DNA of 64,000 nucleotides from Pterois miles (taxonomy: Eukaryota > Chordata > Actinopteri > Perciformes > Scorpaenidae), in contig CAMQGK010000650.1 of the NCBI GenBank assembly GCA_947000775.1, positions 1,066,001 through 1,130,000 of the forward strand, in the 5' to 3' direction. The position numbers and the translations under genes are program-made. Shown here one piece after another: positions 44,793-58,202 of this stretch (positions are counted from its first letter, which is position 1; every line of letters starts with the position of its first letter). Under the pieces are notes generated by a model, which saw only the letters and a program-made list of their open reading frames with translations, searched no databases and was not told where the DNA came from.

Positions 44793-45473
44793 GAGGGCGC
44801 GTTCACACCAGCCTTGTTTCGTTCGGCTGAACCAAACTCTGGACTGTTGGTGTTGGTGTTGGTTTGGGTTGGTGTGAACGCCGAAATCAAATCCTGGTAC
44901 GGACCAAACAACCACTCCCTGGTCCACCTCGAAGGAGTGGTCTCGGTCCTTGTCAAGTGAACTATGGAGCAGTTCATTTCTGGTGTAAATACCATTCAAA
45001 CCAATCACAGGAAGCATATCATTTTATCTGTCATTTCATTGGTTAAACAAACGCCTCGTTTTCCTCTTTTGATGAATGGTGGCTATTAACTTGTTTGCTA
45101 ACAAAATGTCAGGTGTCAGGGGACAAACCTAGATTCACAGTGCAGTCAGATGCCTCCTGAATATCTGGGCAAATTACTCAGTTACTCCAGAAGGTGTATA
45201 AGAACACAGAGGTCTGCCTGCATTAATAAATAACAGCTGCAGATGAACCTGACGGTGCGCCAGGATTTACAGTATCCAGCTAAAAATTAGGAGCAGTTTG
45301 TTGCCTTTTTTTTGTCTTTTTAACCCGCCATTTCTCTGATGAATAATCAAATAACATTTCCACCACATGAGTTTTTTTTACAATTTCTGGACTGTTTGAG
45401 TTTTGCCTTTGTGAACACAAACCACACCAGGTGTAAAACTGAAACCGAATACCTTTAGGTGTGAACCTGACCT
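44793..45473 (+). mobile_element. Element D, ~680-bp copy, plus strand
   Basis: Left end 'gagggcgcgttcacaccagc' and right end 'ttaggtgtgaacctgacct'. Its whole length is the reverse complement of 28473-29213, with small indels. 'ggtgtt' is repeated after 44839. No transposase. Confidence 0.72.
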
Positions 45474-46439
45474 TAAACCCCTAATGTTTGTACAACACCA
45501 GTGGATGAAAACATGAATCTATTCATACTTTCTTCTGGTGATTTTATGTAAATTCTGTTATAATTTGGGCTACATTTGGATGGACATTTATTTGGCTTTG
45601 TATGCAACTACACTGTGTCTAAATTTTGCCTTACATTCTGTCTTAACACATTTTTTATTGGTTTACACTTAACTGCACGAGAAACCTGAAACATTTGAAA
45701 CATGACAACTTTGGGGGGAAAAAAGTAAATCAAGTGTGAATCTACAAGTTCAGAAACTCTCCTGATGCATCAGAGAGAGAATACAATACAAACAAAAGGT
45801 CGGTCAAGGTCCATCAACTGGCCTGAGATGTGTGTATGTGTGAGTTCAAAGTGAAATACACATTGACGTGCATGTTGGCTGCAGAGGTGATTGAGAAAAG
45901 TGAGGGTTTATCTCTGCGTCAGGTAACCACATCTGTGGGGCCTGTATTCGTGTTTACATCATGATAATAGAGTCTCAACTCACCACATGCCTCGCTCCAA
46001 CTCTCTCTCTCTTTCATCATAACACTGTGTTGTGGAGGCCTCGTGGATCACAGCCAGTTTAAACAGTCCCCCCTCCCAGTTGCTGTCACATCAAACCTGA
46101 CCTTCAGAAAGTGACTGCAGGCCCGCTTTAAGCATGAGTTGTGGTTTTGGCAAATGGCAAAAAGGGGATATGTAGGAGGGAGATGGAGAAAGACAGGCAC
46201 AAATTCAACTGGGGGAGAAAAGATGGTTAAAAATACTTGATTCAAGAGCATTCATACAAATATGGGCAGGCAGAGAAAAGCACAACAGAGAGGAGCTGAA
46301 GAGAAGGGTGGCACAAAGCTGAAATGACGGGAGCACAAGCAGAAGCCAAATGCTGTGGTATAGATGGCGTGAAACTCCATATGAGAAAGAGGTTGAGGAC
46401 AAAGGATAGGACACAAAACAAAGGCCCTTCATCCAGGAG
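45474..46439. other. No gene seen
   Basis: Unique-looking DNA with no recurrent family. The open frame at 46205-46540 (minus) has no domain. Confidence 0.4.
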
Positions 46440-46524
46440 TCCGCAGTTCGCATCCTGTGTGAAACCAACAATGTGAAGTTGTCTTTGTGTTTGTAGTTAT
46501 TTAAACCCAAAACACAATGTTTTT

Positions 46525-46897
46525 CCCTAAACTTACCCAAGTGGAGTTTTTTACCTAAACCTAAAGAAGTTGTATTGTTTGTTTGCCTAAACTTAGAGAA
46601 GCTGTAGTTTTGTTGTCTAAACCTAAAGAAGTTGTAGTTTCATTGCCTAAACCTAAAGACTGTAGTTTTATTAAACCTAAGAAGATGTATTTTTGTTGCC
46701 TAAACCTAAATAAGTTTTTTTTTTGCCTAAGCCTAAAGACGTTGTAGTTTTGTTGCCTTAACCTAGACGTTGTAGTTGTGTTGCCTAAAACTAAAGTAGT
46801 TGTTTTGTTGCCTAAATATAAAGAAGTTGTTCTGTTGCCTCAAACTAAATAAGTGATAGTTTTACTGCCTAAACCTAAAGAAGCCTTTTTGTTTGTG
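46525..46897 (-). repeat. Minisatellite built from the family A core, 13 units
   Basis: Thirteen units of 24-32 bp, modal length about 30, each starting 'cctaaacctaaagaag' and ending 'ttgtagttttgttg'. Read on the minus strand the unit is 'caacaaaactacaa' plus 'ctttaggtttagg', the same segment found once in family A copies (for example 9916-9940). The flank 46490-46520 ('aaacccaaaacacaatg') is also family A, so the array grew inside one. Confidence 0.85.
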
Positions 46898-47314
46898 TCA
46901 AACAAACGCGTTGCTTTTAAGTTTCACTTTTATAACCTAGTAGGTGGAGTAGGCCCTTAATGACCCACATCTATGGTACTTATAGTGACTGAAAACGCCT
47001 ATTAATGGCCTGATAACAGTCGAATTGGGTGAAAACAGAGCTCTCAGTCCTAAAAAAATCTGGTCACACACTAACGCAAGGGTCGTGCAAACGCACTCCG
47101 GTGTGACAGATGTGTGTGTCGTGAAATCTAAAAGTGTCCATTCCAAAGAAACAGAGGAGCAATTTGGAAATAACTCCAGGTTGATGCAAGGAGGGTGAAA
47201 TGGAGGAGAAAGGAGGGGACGTTAAATGGAAAATGGCCGAGTGCCAAGTGGCAAAGTGCCCTTTCAGCTGCCTGCTTGTTTTACACAGACTCCTCCATCA
47301 CAAACATCTCATCG

Positions 47315-49878
<2,564 letters not shown>

Positions 49879-50429
49879 AGTGGCGGAATGTAACTAAGTA
49901 CATTTACCAAAGTGCTGTGCTTAAGTACAGATTCAAGGTACTTGTACTTGACTTGAGTATTTCTATTTGATGTCGTTTTATACATCTACTCCAACGACAT
50001 CTCACTTTTTACTCTACTATTTCTCTGACAGCTTTAGTTGCTATACAGATTACAATTTTCCATCCCTTTCCTGTCCAGTAAAAACCACCTGTGCCTTACA
50101 ATATACCTATACTACTATACTATTTAGTATGCCATAAAAAACATTTAGTGTGTCCGATACTATGTCAAATGCAGTATGCCAAAAATACCAGGATGTCCAA
50201 TTGTAAACCAGCATGTTTTTCTGGCTATTCTGACCCACAATCCTCACCACAGATATAAGAGCAAGAGGGTCAAAGTTCAAGGTGCAATCTAAGGACGATG
50301 TAGTACGTCTCAACTGTATGCATACTGCATGCAATAGTTGTTATATTAGTAGAATCCGTCCCAGTTCCCCCGGTATTTCCTGTGTTTTTTCTGCCCTTTT
50401 GTCTCTCGTTTTGTCTGCTCTTGTATGTG

Positions 50430-50960
50430 TGCTTGTGCAGGTGGGCATGGTCTCCGGTCTCCTCTGGCCGCATGCGTCTGGCACACCTGAGAGCAATCCC
50501 CAATCACTCACAACCTCTGCAGTATATCTACCCTGGGATTCCTTCCACACTCCACCAGATTGTTCAGCCACCCACCGTGGTAGCGTACATCTCAGACAAA
50601 CTACCTTGTAGCTTGTCTTTCTTCAAATCTGACTTGTTTTTTTTCTACCTAATCCTGTTTTTTTCCTGTGTCTAGCTCTGCTATCTGCCAGCCACTCCTG
50701 CTTGCTCACCTGCCCACTTCCATTTGGTTACAATTTCCTGATAACTACACCATGCCGTGTTAAGCCTCTGGAGGTTCTGTGGATCTCGCCCCTCGCCACC
50801 TGCCAGTTTCTCTACCACCATTTCCCCCTGAGTCAAAAGCGCTTCTTCTCACGAGCCATTACCAGCAACATTAACATTTACGTTTTTTTTGTAATAAATT
50901 CCTTTTGAACTGATTCCGGACTGTTTGTGCTCTGCTTTTGGGTCCACTTTTTGCCAAATC
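50430..50960 (+). mobile_element. Probable retroelement 3' region, decayed
   Basis: 'gtgggcatggtctccggtct', 'ctgagagcaatccccaatca', 'gcagtatatctaccctggga' and 'cactccaccagattgttcag' open the unit. It closes with 'gtaataaattccttttgaac', 'tgattccggactgtttgtg' and 'cttttgggtccac'. The layout is familiar from abundant teleost retroelement copies, class not determined. No reverse transcriptase is present. Confidence 0.4.
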
Positions 50961-51339
50961 ATAACAACCATACGTAATTTGTAAGGGCAGCTGCAGTGTG
51001 TAGCTGGAAAATGCATTGTCACAAAGCTGAAACAGCGCTGTTTTTCTGACACTGTGAAAAGTTGACTTCTTAGAGAAGTGTGGTTCTCATAGAAGAGGAG
51101 CAACGTACAAACATGATCTTATGTGGTGTCATGATGCATTGCTGAAGAATAAACTAGCCAACAGTATATAAAAAAAGTTAAAACATCTACAGCACTAAAA
51201 TGCAACGTACACATTAATGCAGCAGTTATGTTAATCCAGAAACATTATATGGAGCATAATAGTCAAACACTGACAGGGAACATTATACTGCACAGTTAAG
51301 TACTTTAAGTACATGTTGCTGATAATAATTGCATACAGG

Positions 51340-51634
51340 GGACATATCATGTGTGCATACATTTGGGTATCTGGAGCTCCTACCAACCCACAAACTGTGA
51401 AATAAGACAACCAGTCCTAGATCAGAAAACATGTGATTCAACAAGCAGTTCAGATCTGGCTCCCCTTCCCACGTCACATGCAGGCTCATTAGAAAATATC
51501 GCCCACAGCTTGTGAACTACCTCTGCAAGGGTGCATCATGTTATTCTCAAAAGCCAATCAGAGCAGGCTGGGCTTTTTCAGGTGGGGGGTTTAAAGAGAT
51601 GGAGCGTTTTAGACAGAAGGTGAATACAGGTACG
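51340..51634 (-). mobile_element. Family G, distal part (minus), split copy
   Basis: 'ctaccaacccacaaactgtg', 'gcatcatgttattctcaaaa', 'gccaatcagagcaggctggg', 'tttttcaggtggggggttta' and 'gacagaaggtgaatacagg' are the reverse complement of family G. The copy breaks at about 51634 and resumes at 52736. Confidence 0.65.
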
Positions 51635-52735
51635 TACTGAATATTCACTGCTTACAGTGAAAAAAATAAGCACCATACTCCTATTTTCATATGCTGGCGA
51701 CTGTATCAGCCAGTATCAGTAATCTCTTGCGACTTATTCCTATATATTCATTATTTCTTTAATCATGTTTTACTGAGTCAGTTGTAATAAGTTGTCATTT
51801 TATTACTATTATTATATATGCAAATGCATCTTCTATTGTAGGCCTATAATACTGCAATAATATTCCAGCTGTGCTTTACTTTAGGGTATCATTCAGGTTG
51901 TAGGAGCAGTGTCCCAGTCAGGATGTTCCTACATATTATGCAGCAGGATAAAGAGGCACCTTCTCAATTTCTATGGTCAATAAAAGATATGAGATATAGG
52001 AAAGAAAACATTTTTTTGGCTTATTTTTTGGACCATTATTATTACTTAAAATTGTTATTTTATTTATCGCAGCCTTTGAACATTAAATTCTTCTGGAAAT
52101 GTTGGTCCAGTAAAATCATATTCTACAAATCAAAAGAGCAGATTCAGAAAAGTTTTAAACAATGTTTCAATAATTATATTTGTACATGGTTGCACATGGT
52201 TTTTAGGATCAAACGGCTTATGAGGCACAGCTCAAATACACTGGTGCTGTGCTGTGCTGTGCTGGGGGCGGCAGTAGCTCAGTCCGTAAGGACTTGGGTT
52301 AGGATGTGGAGGACACCGGGTTCAAATCCCCCATGGACCAAGACCAACTGGTTGCTGGAGAGGTGCCAGTTTACCTCTTGGGCACTGCCGAGGTGCCCCT
52401 GAGCAAGGCACCAAACCCCCAACTGCTCTGGGCGCTTGTCAGGAGCAGCCCCATCACTCTGACATCTCTCCATTGACATGTATATGTACTGTGTGAACAA
52501 CAGAGTGTAAAACTGAATTTCCCCACTGTGGGACTAATAAAGGAATATCTTTCTTTCTTTCTTTCTTTCTGTCATGAATCTCCCCAAGAACCTGACATGG
52601 GGAGGGCAGAGAAGAGTACCGGCAACTTGACAGAAGCGGCAGTGATCAAGAATAAGTCGCGCTAAGGAGTAAAATGTCGAAGTGCCGGTACTGCATACTG
52701 GTGAGTACCAGCTCACTTCAAGCACTGGGTACATT
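51635..52735. mobile_element. ~1.1-kb insertion splitting family G
   Basis: The family G sequence stops at 'aatacaggta' and continues at 'ttcagacagtatgag'. The inserted DNA is AT-rich (51660-52240), then has a (GCTGT)4 run, the AFC-type SINE (52265-52570) and a 'gtgccggtactgcatactgg' segment near 52681 that looks like another repeat end. 'ggta' and 'gggtac' at the two edges hint at a short target duplication. Its class is unknown. Confidence 0.45.
52265..52570 (+). mobile_element. AFC-type tRNA-derived SINE, near full length
   Basis: The head has an A-box-like 'tagctcagtccgtaagg' (52274-52290) and a B-box-like 'gggttcaaatccc' (52318-52330). The body has 'gagaggtgccagtttacctc', 'ttgggcactgccgaggtgcc', 'cctgagcaaggcaccaaacc' and 'tcactctgacatctctccat'. 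The 3' end is 'aactgaatttccccactgtg', 'ggactaataaagg' and a (TTTC)n tail to 52570. From family knowledge it is RNA polymerase III transcribed and moved by an L2-type LINE. Confidence 0.88.
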
Positions 52736-52846
52736 CAGACAGTATGAGAAAAATCAATGTGTTTTTGGACATTAAAGCACATGTTCTAGTAGAAACCCAA
52801 AATACAAGTATGAACCTGAAAATGAGCATGAAAGGTCCCCTTTAAG
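52736..52846 (-). mobile_element. Family G, proximal part (minus), split copy
   Basis: 'acatgttctagtagaaaccc', 'aaaatacaagtatgaacctg', 'aaaatgagcatgaaaggtcc' and 'cctttaa' are the reverse complement of the family G left end at 41754. Confidence 0.7.
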
Positions 52847-52945
52847 TAAGGTCTGAATGCAGGAGATTTACTAGTTGAGTTTTTTAATGGTATGTTACTA
52901 CTTTTACTAAAGTAAAGGATATGAATACTTCTTCCACCACTGCAT

Positions 52946-53460
52946 TTTCACAGGTGGATGTCAAGCTGTTTCCCTCTCTGTTTCTTTCTCTTTTCATTTC
53001 CTGCCCCCGAACCGAAATTTCTTCCAAGGGGATCAGTGAGGAGTGAGGAGTCTTACAGATTTTCCTTCTCTGTTTGCACTAGTTTTTATTGCGTCAAATC
53101 CCTTGACAACTTGGCTGTGACGCCATCACCTCGAGACGACTGGACTTAGATCAGGTGCACTGAGGTGGAAGCAGGGCTCTAATCCTGCTAGAAGAGGCCT
53201 AAATGGCACCCTCCAACTAGCAGCAGGGAGGAGGGATGAAGTATTGGGTGCAGGTGATAACAGAACAGGGCAGCGGGGAAATCCCTGGTGAGGTCACACT
53301 CCTATTCTAAGACCTAAGTCCCCCCAACTCTACCTCCTACTGGGTTCAACTAAAGCCTTAAAAAAACACTAAAAAAGAAGCCAGACAGCCAGTAAGCAAC
53401 CTGATGCAACCTGCTTCCTACTCTATGTATAACTGCAGTCTCTTTCTCTCAGGTGGATAA
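52946..53460. other. No gene seen
   Basis: A small open frame at 52958-53149 has no domain. 'gagtgaggagt' repeats near 53037-53053. Nothing else of note. Confidence 0.4.
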
Positions 53461-54090
53461 ACTCCCTTACCAAAAAGACATTTATTCAAGTGTATTATTA
53501 GAATAATTCTTTTAAATACTTTCAGTTTATGTTTTATGTCCTTATCAGTATATACTAATATACATACAAAAGTATATTGAAGTATACTTGTCTCATACTG
53601 ACAAGTATAAAGAAAAGTCTCAGTATATCTGGTTTATAGGCCAACTTGTACTTATCCTGTTGATCAAGATATACTTATATTATATAGTACATTTAAGTTT
53701 TCTTGAGTAGCAGACTCAAGTCTCTGCTGAAAAGTGGGCTACAAGTATACTTGCTGTATAAAAACTGTTAAATTAATAGTTTACTGAGAGTATACTTTAG
53801 AGTGCAAGTATAAAATTAGTAAACTACAGTATACTTAAAGTGTTCTTGCAGTACAAAATTGGTGTGAACTAGTTGTGTAGTCAATGTTCATTATTTTTAC
53901 ACTTAAAGTATACTTAAAAGTGTACTTTTCTAAACTAAAAAGTGTGCCAATTCAGTCCCAAGAAGTATTAAAGTAGTACACAAGTGGAGTACTAGTACAT
54001 TAATATTAGTATACGTGCAACACAAAGCATACATGGGAACTACAGTATATACTTGAACTTTACATATGTATACAACGCAGTACACTACTT
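53461..54090. repeat. AT-rich block with repeated palindrome AGTATACT
   Basis: 'agtatactt' or close variants appear about every 40-80 bp in both directions (near 53581, 53675, 53745, 53799, 53831, 53907, 54010). The 8-mer AGTATACT is its own reverse complement. The block looks like a decayed repeat element made of such units; no coding frames. Confidence 0.6.
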
Positions 54091-54666
54091 TTTCAGGTTA
54101 CAGAAAAACAGGAATCATAGCTGCGTTCTTTTGAAATCACATTTCCTTTTTTGTGTGTAACTCTGTGGGATATGTGTGACATTTAGCAGGATTTGTGATA
54201 AATCAGTAGTGACACAGAGAGCCAAAGAATGTCTTGGACTGAGCTTCGGGTCTAATCACTTTATCCCTGCTTGTGACCGCATCGCTACTGTCCCAAACAC
54301 CCTTTTACAAATACTGGACCTCACCAAGAATTAATATGTCTGAGGCCTTTGAGAGAGCTACAAATATCCAGGGTTATTCAAACAGCTCACATCTTTGTGC
54401 ATTCTTGTGCCTGCTGCCACTGAATCGGGCTGGTTTGTCCATAATCCGAGAACAAACAGCAAATATTTGACTTTCAGTTTGTTATTCCGTGTTGCAGATA
54501 AGCTCAGAAGCCCCACATGAGGCCACTCTCACCCTGCAAGTTACAACCCTTAAACAACAGCGTTGAAAATATTTCTGTCCCTGTGCCACCTCTTTGGGAA
54601 AAACATGTTGTTGATGTAAGTTTTTCTTTTGTGAGATTATGCTGTATGTTTATGTATGAAAGAAAT

Positions 54667-55075
54667 ATTTTAACGTTTTGGGAAATACGCTAACCCACTT
54701 TCTGAGTTAGCATAGCAACTGCACAATGAAATATGTTTGCTATGGCAAATAAAAAATATTCATACCTGGGAGCAGGAACCAGCGGAGACTCCAAGAAGTT
54801 CCTGGTCCCAGTCAAGAAGTAGTCTGCCACATACAGGAACCCCCTGTAAACAGTGAATTGTAATTTTTACATTTGGTTTTACAGATTTAACAAATGAGAT
54901 AGAGGAGTTAATCAGTGAGTAGTGCCTCTAGGTGGACTTTATTACCTTTGAACAGAGCCAGGCTAGCTGTTTTCCTTAGTTTCCAGTCTTTATGCTAAGC
55001 TAAGCTAATCATCTGCAGGCTCCAGCTCCATATTTACTGTACAGATGTAAGAATGGTATTGATAGTAAGTATATT
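54667..55075 (+). mobile_element. Family I element
   Basis: Left end 'taacgttttgggaaatacgc'; right half 'gaacagagccaggctagctg', 'ttttccttagtttccagtct', 'ttatgctaagctaagctaat' and 'gtacagatgtaagaatggt'. The interior ('gttcctggtcccagtcaaga') and 'gttaatcagtgagtagtgc' fit the common teleost unit. The last 50 bp of the right end is missing. Confidence 0.65.
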
Positions 55076-55699
55076 ACTGAAGTGGCAAGCAGTTCTAACT
55101 ATTATGTGTAAGAGGCTGATAGGGGTAATCGGAGCCATCTGCATCCCTGCCAGGTGATTGGGAGTGGGAAGCCCCACACCTGGAGCTGATCTCGTCATCA
55201 TGGGAGACTAATGGTGCCTTCCAATGGAACTGAACTTGTGTTCACAAGATTGGAAGTCGTGAACACGACATGCGTTGTGTTCAAGTGGTTAAGTTGTGAA
55301 GAACGCCGCTGCTAAGCAATGGCAATATTAACGTTACTGTCTGAGTCTAGAAGCCACAGAGGCTAACAATTCAGCAAGCTACCAAGTGGGTAACATAACG
55401 CAGGAAATGCAAAGGCATAATGACAGAGGAGGAAGATGAGGGCGTAGGGAATATCAACATTTTTCTCAGACATATTCTAAAATTACCAAGAAAACAATAT
55501 GTGACTAAAATTCTAATATACTGTACAATATTAACTTAAGCACCAATAAATGAACTTTGATTGCTGTACTTATTTCCATATCATCCACCCAGTCCTGTTA
55601 CATATGAAACGTGGCTTAAAATCTCTCTAAGATCAACCCGATCTCATGGGAAGGCATATAAATGAGGATCATGAGGATGGATTTTTGTGTGTCATTTTT
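55076..55699. other. No gene; probable dispersed repeat at 55210-55420
   Basis: 'gtggttaagttgtgaagaac' and 'gccgctgctaagcaatggca' look like a common teleost repeat, but only one copy lies in this window. The rest is AT-rich. Confidence 0.35.
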
Positions 55700-55960
55700 A
55701 CGCCACGCAACAAAACTACAGTAACGTCCACAGCTAGGTTTAGGCCACAAAACCACTTAGTTAGTTTTAAACATCATGGGCTTAAAATATGTAAGCTAAA
55801 TACAATAACTACAAACATTACTAAAAAACATGTCACTAACGTAACTAGAAAACACCAGTCTCAAACACTGGTCTTGTGGTTGAAAATCCTGTGTTTGTTT
55901 GTTTGCATGCTTCTGCCTTTGTGCATTACATGTCATTCACACGGCTTTTCAGGCTGCTCA
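55700..55960 (+). mobile_element. Family A fragment
   Basis: 'cagctaggtttaggccacaa', 'aaccacttagttagttttaa', 'acatcatgggctt', 'aaacactggtcttgtggttg' and 'aaaatcctgtgtttgtttg' follow the family A order (compare 15620-15790). Confidence 0.6.
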
Positions 55961-56999
55961 GTAAACAAAGGTCAGCGGTTATAGTTTTTGCTGTTCTCAT
56001 GAATGATGTTAGGACTTTTTTTTTATCACTTCATGTGAAATATATAAAGTGAAATACAATGATGAACTTTCTTTGAATGTGTTTGCTGACGGCAGTTTGG
56101 TCGTGACAAAGTTTGTGTTCAGCTGCACCCTGAGGTGGGATGCACCCACAGCCATAGAGACCCTGGTAAAGGGCAGCTCCTGACCCTCGATCGCCTAAAG
56201 TTTCAGGTCAGACTGGAGGTGGAGAGCAGCCGCCCTCAGTGGCTTCATGTCCAGCATGTTAGCGATAGAGTTGACCTCTGCATCATGGCCACTGGGTCGG
56301 TCCAAGGTGTGAAGCCACTGACCCGACATCTACGCTGATGTGTGCTTGTCATTTTTTTTGTTCCCAGCAGACAAATTTGTTGGAACCCAAACACGAAAAT
56401 CAAAGTCACATCAACTTATTCTTGCCCCCATTTCCTCCTCCTCAAATCCTCAGCCCCTACCTACATATAAATAAACATGTGTACAGGCGGTCGACTCACC
56501 TTAACTCCCCACCATCCCCTAGTTAAATAAACATAGAGGGGGAAGCGAGGGGTTAATAGGGCCAAGTTTAGGGAAAAGCAGGAGAAGGGAGGGAGGCATG
56601 GAGGGAGGGGTGGAAGGTGAGGGAGGCCCAGGGGAGCTCATTATGCTCAGACAGAGGAGACATTAACTCACATACACACACTTTGACACAAACCTCCAAA
56701 CTTCTTTAACACACACATAGAGACTTGTTACTCTCCATGTGTAGCATATGCTGGCTTAAAGCCCCATTAACACAAAACATTTTATAAGCGTACTTATTGA
56801 AAGCAGTAACCCAGAAGACTCACTGGTTCCTGGTGGGGCGAAGCCTGCAAGCTACATTATAACATGAGAAAAAAATACATATCTGCTCTCCCTTTATTAA
56901 ACCATGTGTAACAAAGAAGTGGTGTCTCATATCTGGCGATGTTAACATGGGATTTTTTTTTCTCTTTCTCTGCCTCTCTCTGTGCAACATATCCTCATA
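55961..56999. other. No supported gene
   Basis: The 67-codon frame at 56135-56338 sits in GC-richer DNA and reads like a protein for about 45 residues (LKFQVRLEVESSRPQWLHV), but has no splice signals or family match. 56530-56640 is G-rich on the plus strand. Otherwise unique-looking. Confidence 0.35.
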
Positions 57000-57280
57000 T
57001 GATGGTTCGCATTATGTTTTACATAAAGGTATTTATTTTTCATGCGTTCTCCGACGAATTTCCAGCAGCACAAGTGATTGGTGCACCTGTGCAAGCCCAA
57101 ACTAACTGATTAGGTTTAGAAAAAAGAAAAAGATTGTGGTTTGGGTTCAAATAAATATGTTTGTTAAGTAACATACGTAACTTTGCATATATGACATTAG
57201 TTACGTAACAAAAGTAAGGTAAAATAAGTCAGCTATGACTTTTGGTTTCACACAGAAGGAACATAAACTCCGGCACACAC
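57000..57280 (+). mobile_element. Family A, left part of a split copy
   Basis: 'atggttcgcattatgtttta', 'catgcgttctccgacgaatt', 'actgattaggtttagaaaaa', 'gattgtggtttgggttcaaa' and 'tatgacttttggtttcacac'. The copy resumes at 57850 after about 570 bp of inserted DNA. Confidence 0.65.
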
Positions 57281-57284
57281 AGAT

Positions 57285-57849
57285 AAAGTGTCTTCTTTAT
57301 TATATTGGGCAAACAGACGAATGTGTTTTCGTTAGCATGACAAAGGCTTATTGCTGAAACGTGTTCATTTGTTTGTTTATTCTAGATGTCTGCGTTATGT
57401 TATTATATTTTCATAGTAGATTTTTTTGCTAGTTATTTGTTTTGATTCATTATTTGTCTTTTTAAAAATTTTTAGCATAATTTGAATTTTATTTTGTTTT
57501 GTTAGCGAACTGGATAACACTGTGGGCCTACAGTGTATACAGGTAGGCAGGTATAGGACCAGCATGCACCTGGGTTGACCTATGTCTTTTTTTACCGGAC
57601 CAAGAGAGGCAGTGGCAGCCATGCTTACTTGTTTGTGAAGAAATACATCACAAGAAACAATTCAAATTTTTCGCATAAATGACCACTACATAAAGTCAAA
57701 AAACATAGGCCCACCCAGGTGCATGCTGACCTCCTCTCTCCTCGTCGCCCCAAGATGCATTTAAGGGACTGAAGATCCTCCATGATGGCGGAGGGTCACA
57801 GGAGGAGAGAGGACAAGAGGAAGCATAAAGTTAGAGTAATGAAAATCAC
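57285..57849. mobile_element. Insertion splitting family A, with internal hairpin
   Basis: The insert is AT-rich at left (57290-57530) and holds an inverted repeat: 57557-57595 against 57695-57731. Matching arms read 'agcatgcacctgggt' and its complement 'acccaggtgcatgct', extended by 'ctatgt' and a T/A run. The arms are separated by about 100 bp. Ends of the insert are not resolved. Confidence 0.5.
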
Positions 57850-57990
57850 CCACGGTCGCTTTCTATACCACATCACCTGACTTCCTTAGAGGCAGCGCTG
57901 GCTCACAATTACGTGGGTTACATATGAATCACGGTGCATTACTTTTCATAAGTGTAAGTTGGAGCAGCGAATGAGAACAGCCTGCTCTGT
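57850..57990 (+). mobile_element. Family A, right part of a split copy
   Basis: 'acccacggtcgctttctata', 'ttacgtgggttacatatgaa', 'tcacggtgcattacttttca' and 'gaatgagaacagcctg' match the 3' half of the 13370-13700 copy. Confidence 0.65.
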
Positions 57991-58125
57991 GTTAGCTTGG
58001 CAGTGTTTATTTACAAGTGCTTGTTTTATGATCATCGCTTTAATTGATAGTTAACCATGGCTCTGCTCTCCCACTGTTGAATGAACATAAACAAGTACTA
58101 AAGCAAAACATGTGTCACTCTCTCA

Positions 58126-58126
58126 A

Positions 58127-58199
<73 letters not shown>
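58126..58199 (+). repeat. (CT)n(GT)n compound microsatellite
   Basis: About 25 bp of CT (to 58150) passes directly into 49 bp of GT (58151-58199). Confidence 0.97.

Positions 58200-58202
<3 letters not shown>

Larger units (their letters stand above)
49879..52945 (+). mobile_element. hAT-like element (~3 kb apart ends) with nested insertions
   Basis: The left end 'cagtggcggaatgtaactaa', then 'gtacatttacc', 'aagtacttgtacttgact'-type and 'tttttactctactatttctc' blocks (49879-50040). The right end, read on the minus strand from 52945, is 'cagtggtggaagaagtattc' then 'atatcctttac'. Such paired ends belong to one teleost hAT-like repeat normally a few hundred bp long. Between them lie a retroelement-like piece (50430-50960), a family G copy (51340-52846) and a SINE. 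The two ends might alternatively come from two separate copies. Confidence 0.5.

Noticed and set aside
46525..46897. Plant-type telomere repeat (CCTAAA)n
   Set aside because: The period is about 30 bp and the unit matches the family A core, not a 7-bp telomere repeat.
51923..52402. 159-codon open frame
   Set aside because: Its 3' part translates the SINE and its 5' part is AT-rich DNA with no domain.
56135..56338. 67-codon frame that looks protein-like
   Set aside because: No family match or splice sites, and the opposite strand is nearly as open, so it is not called as a gene.
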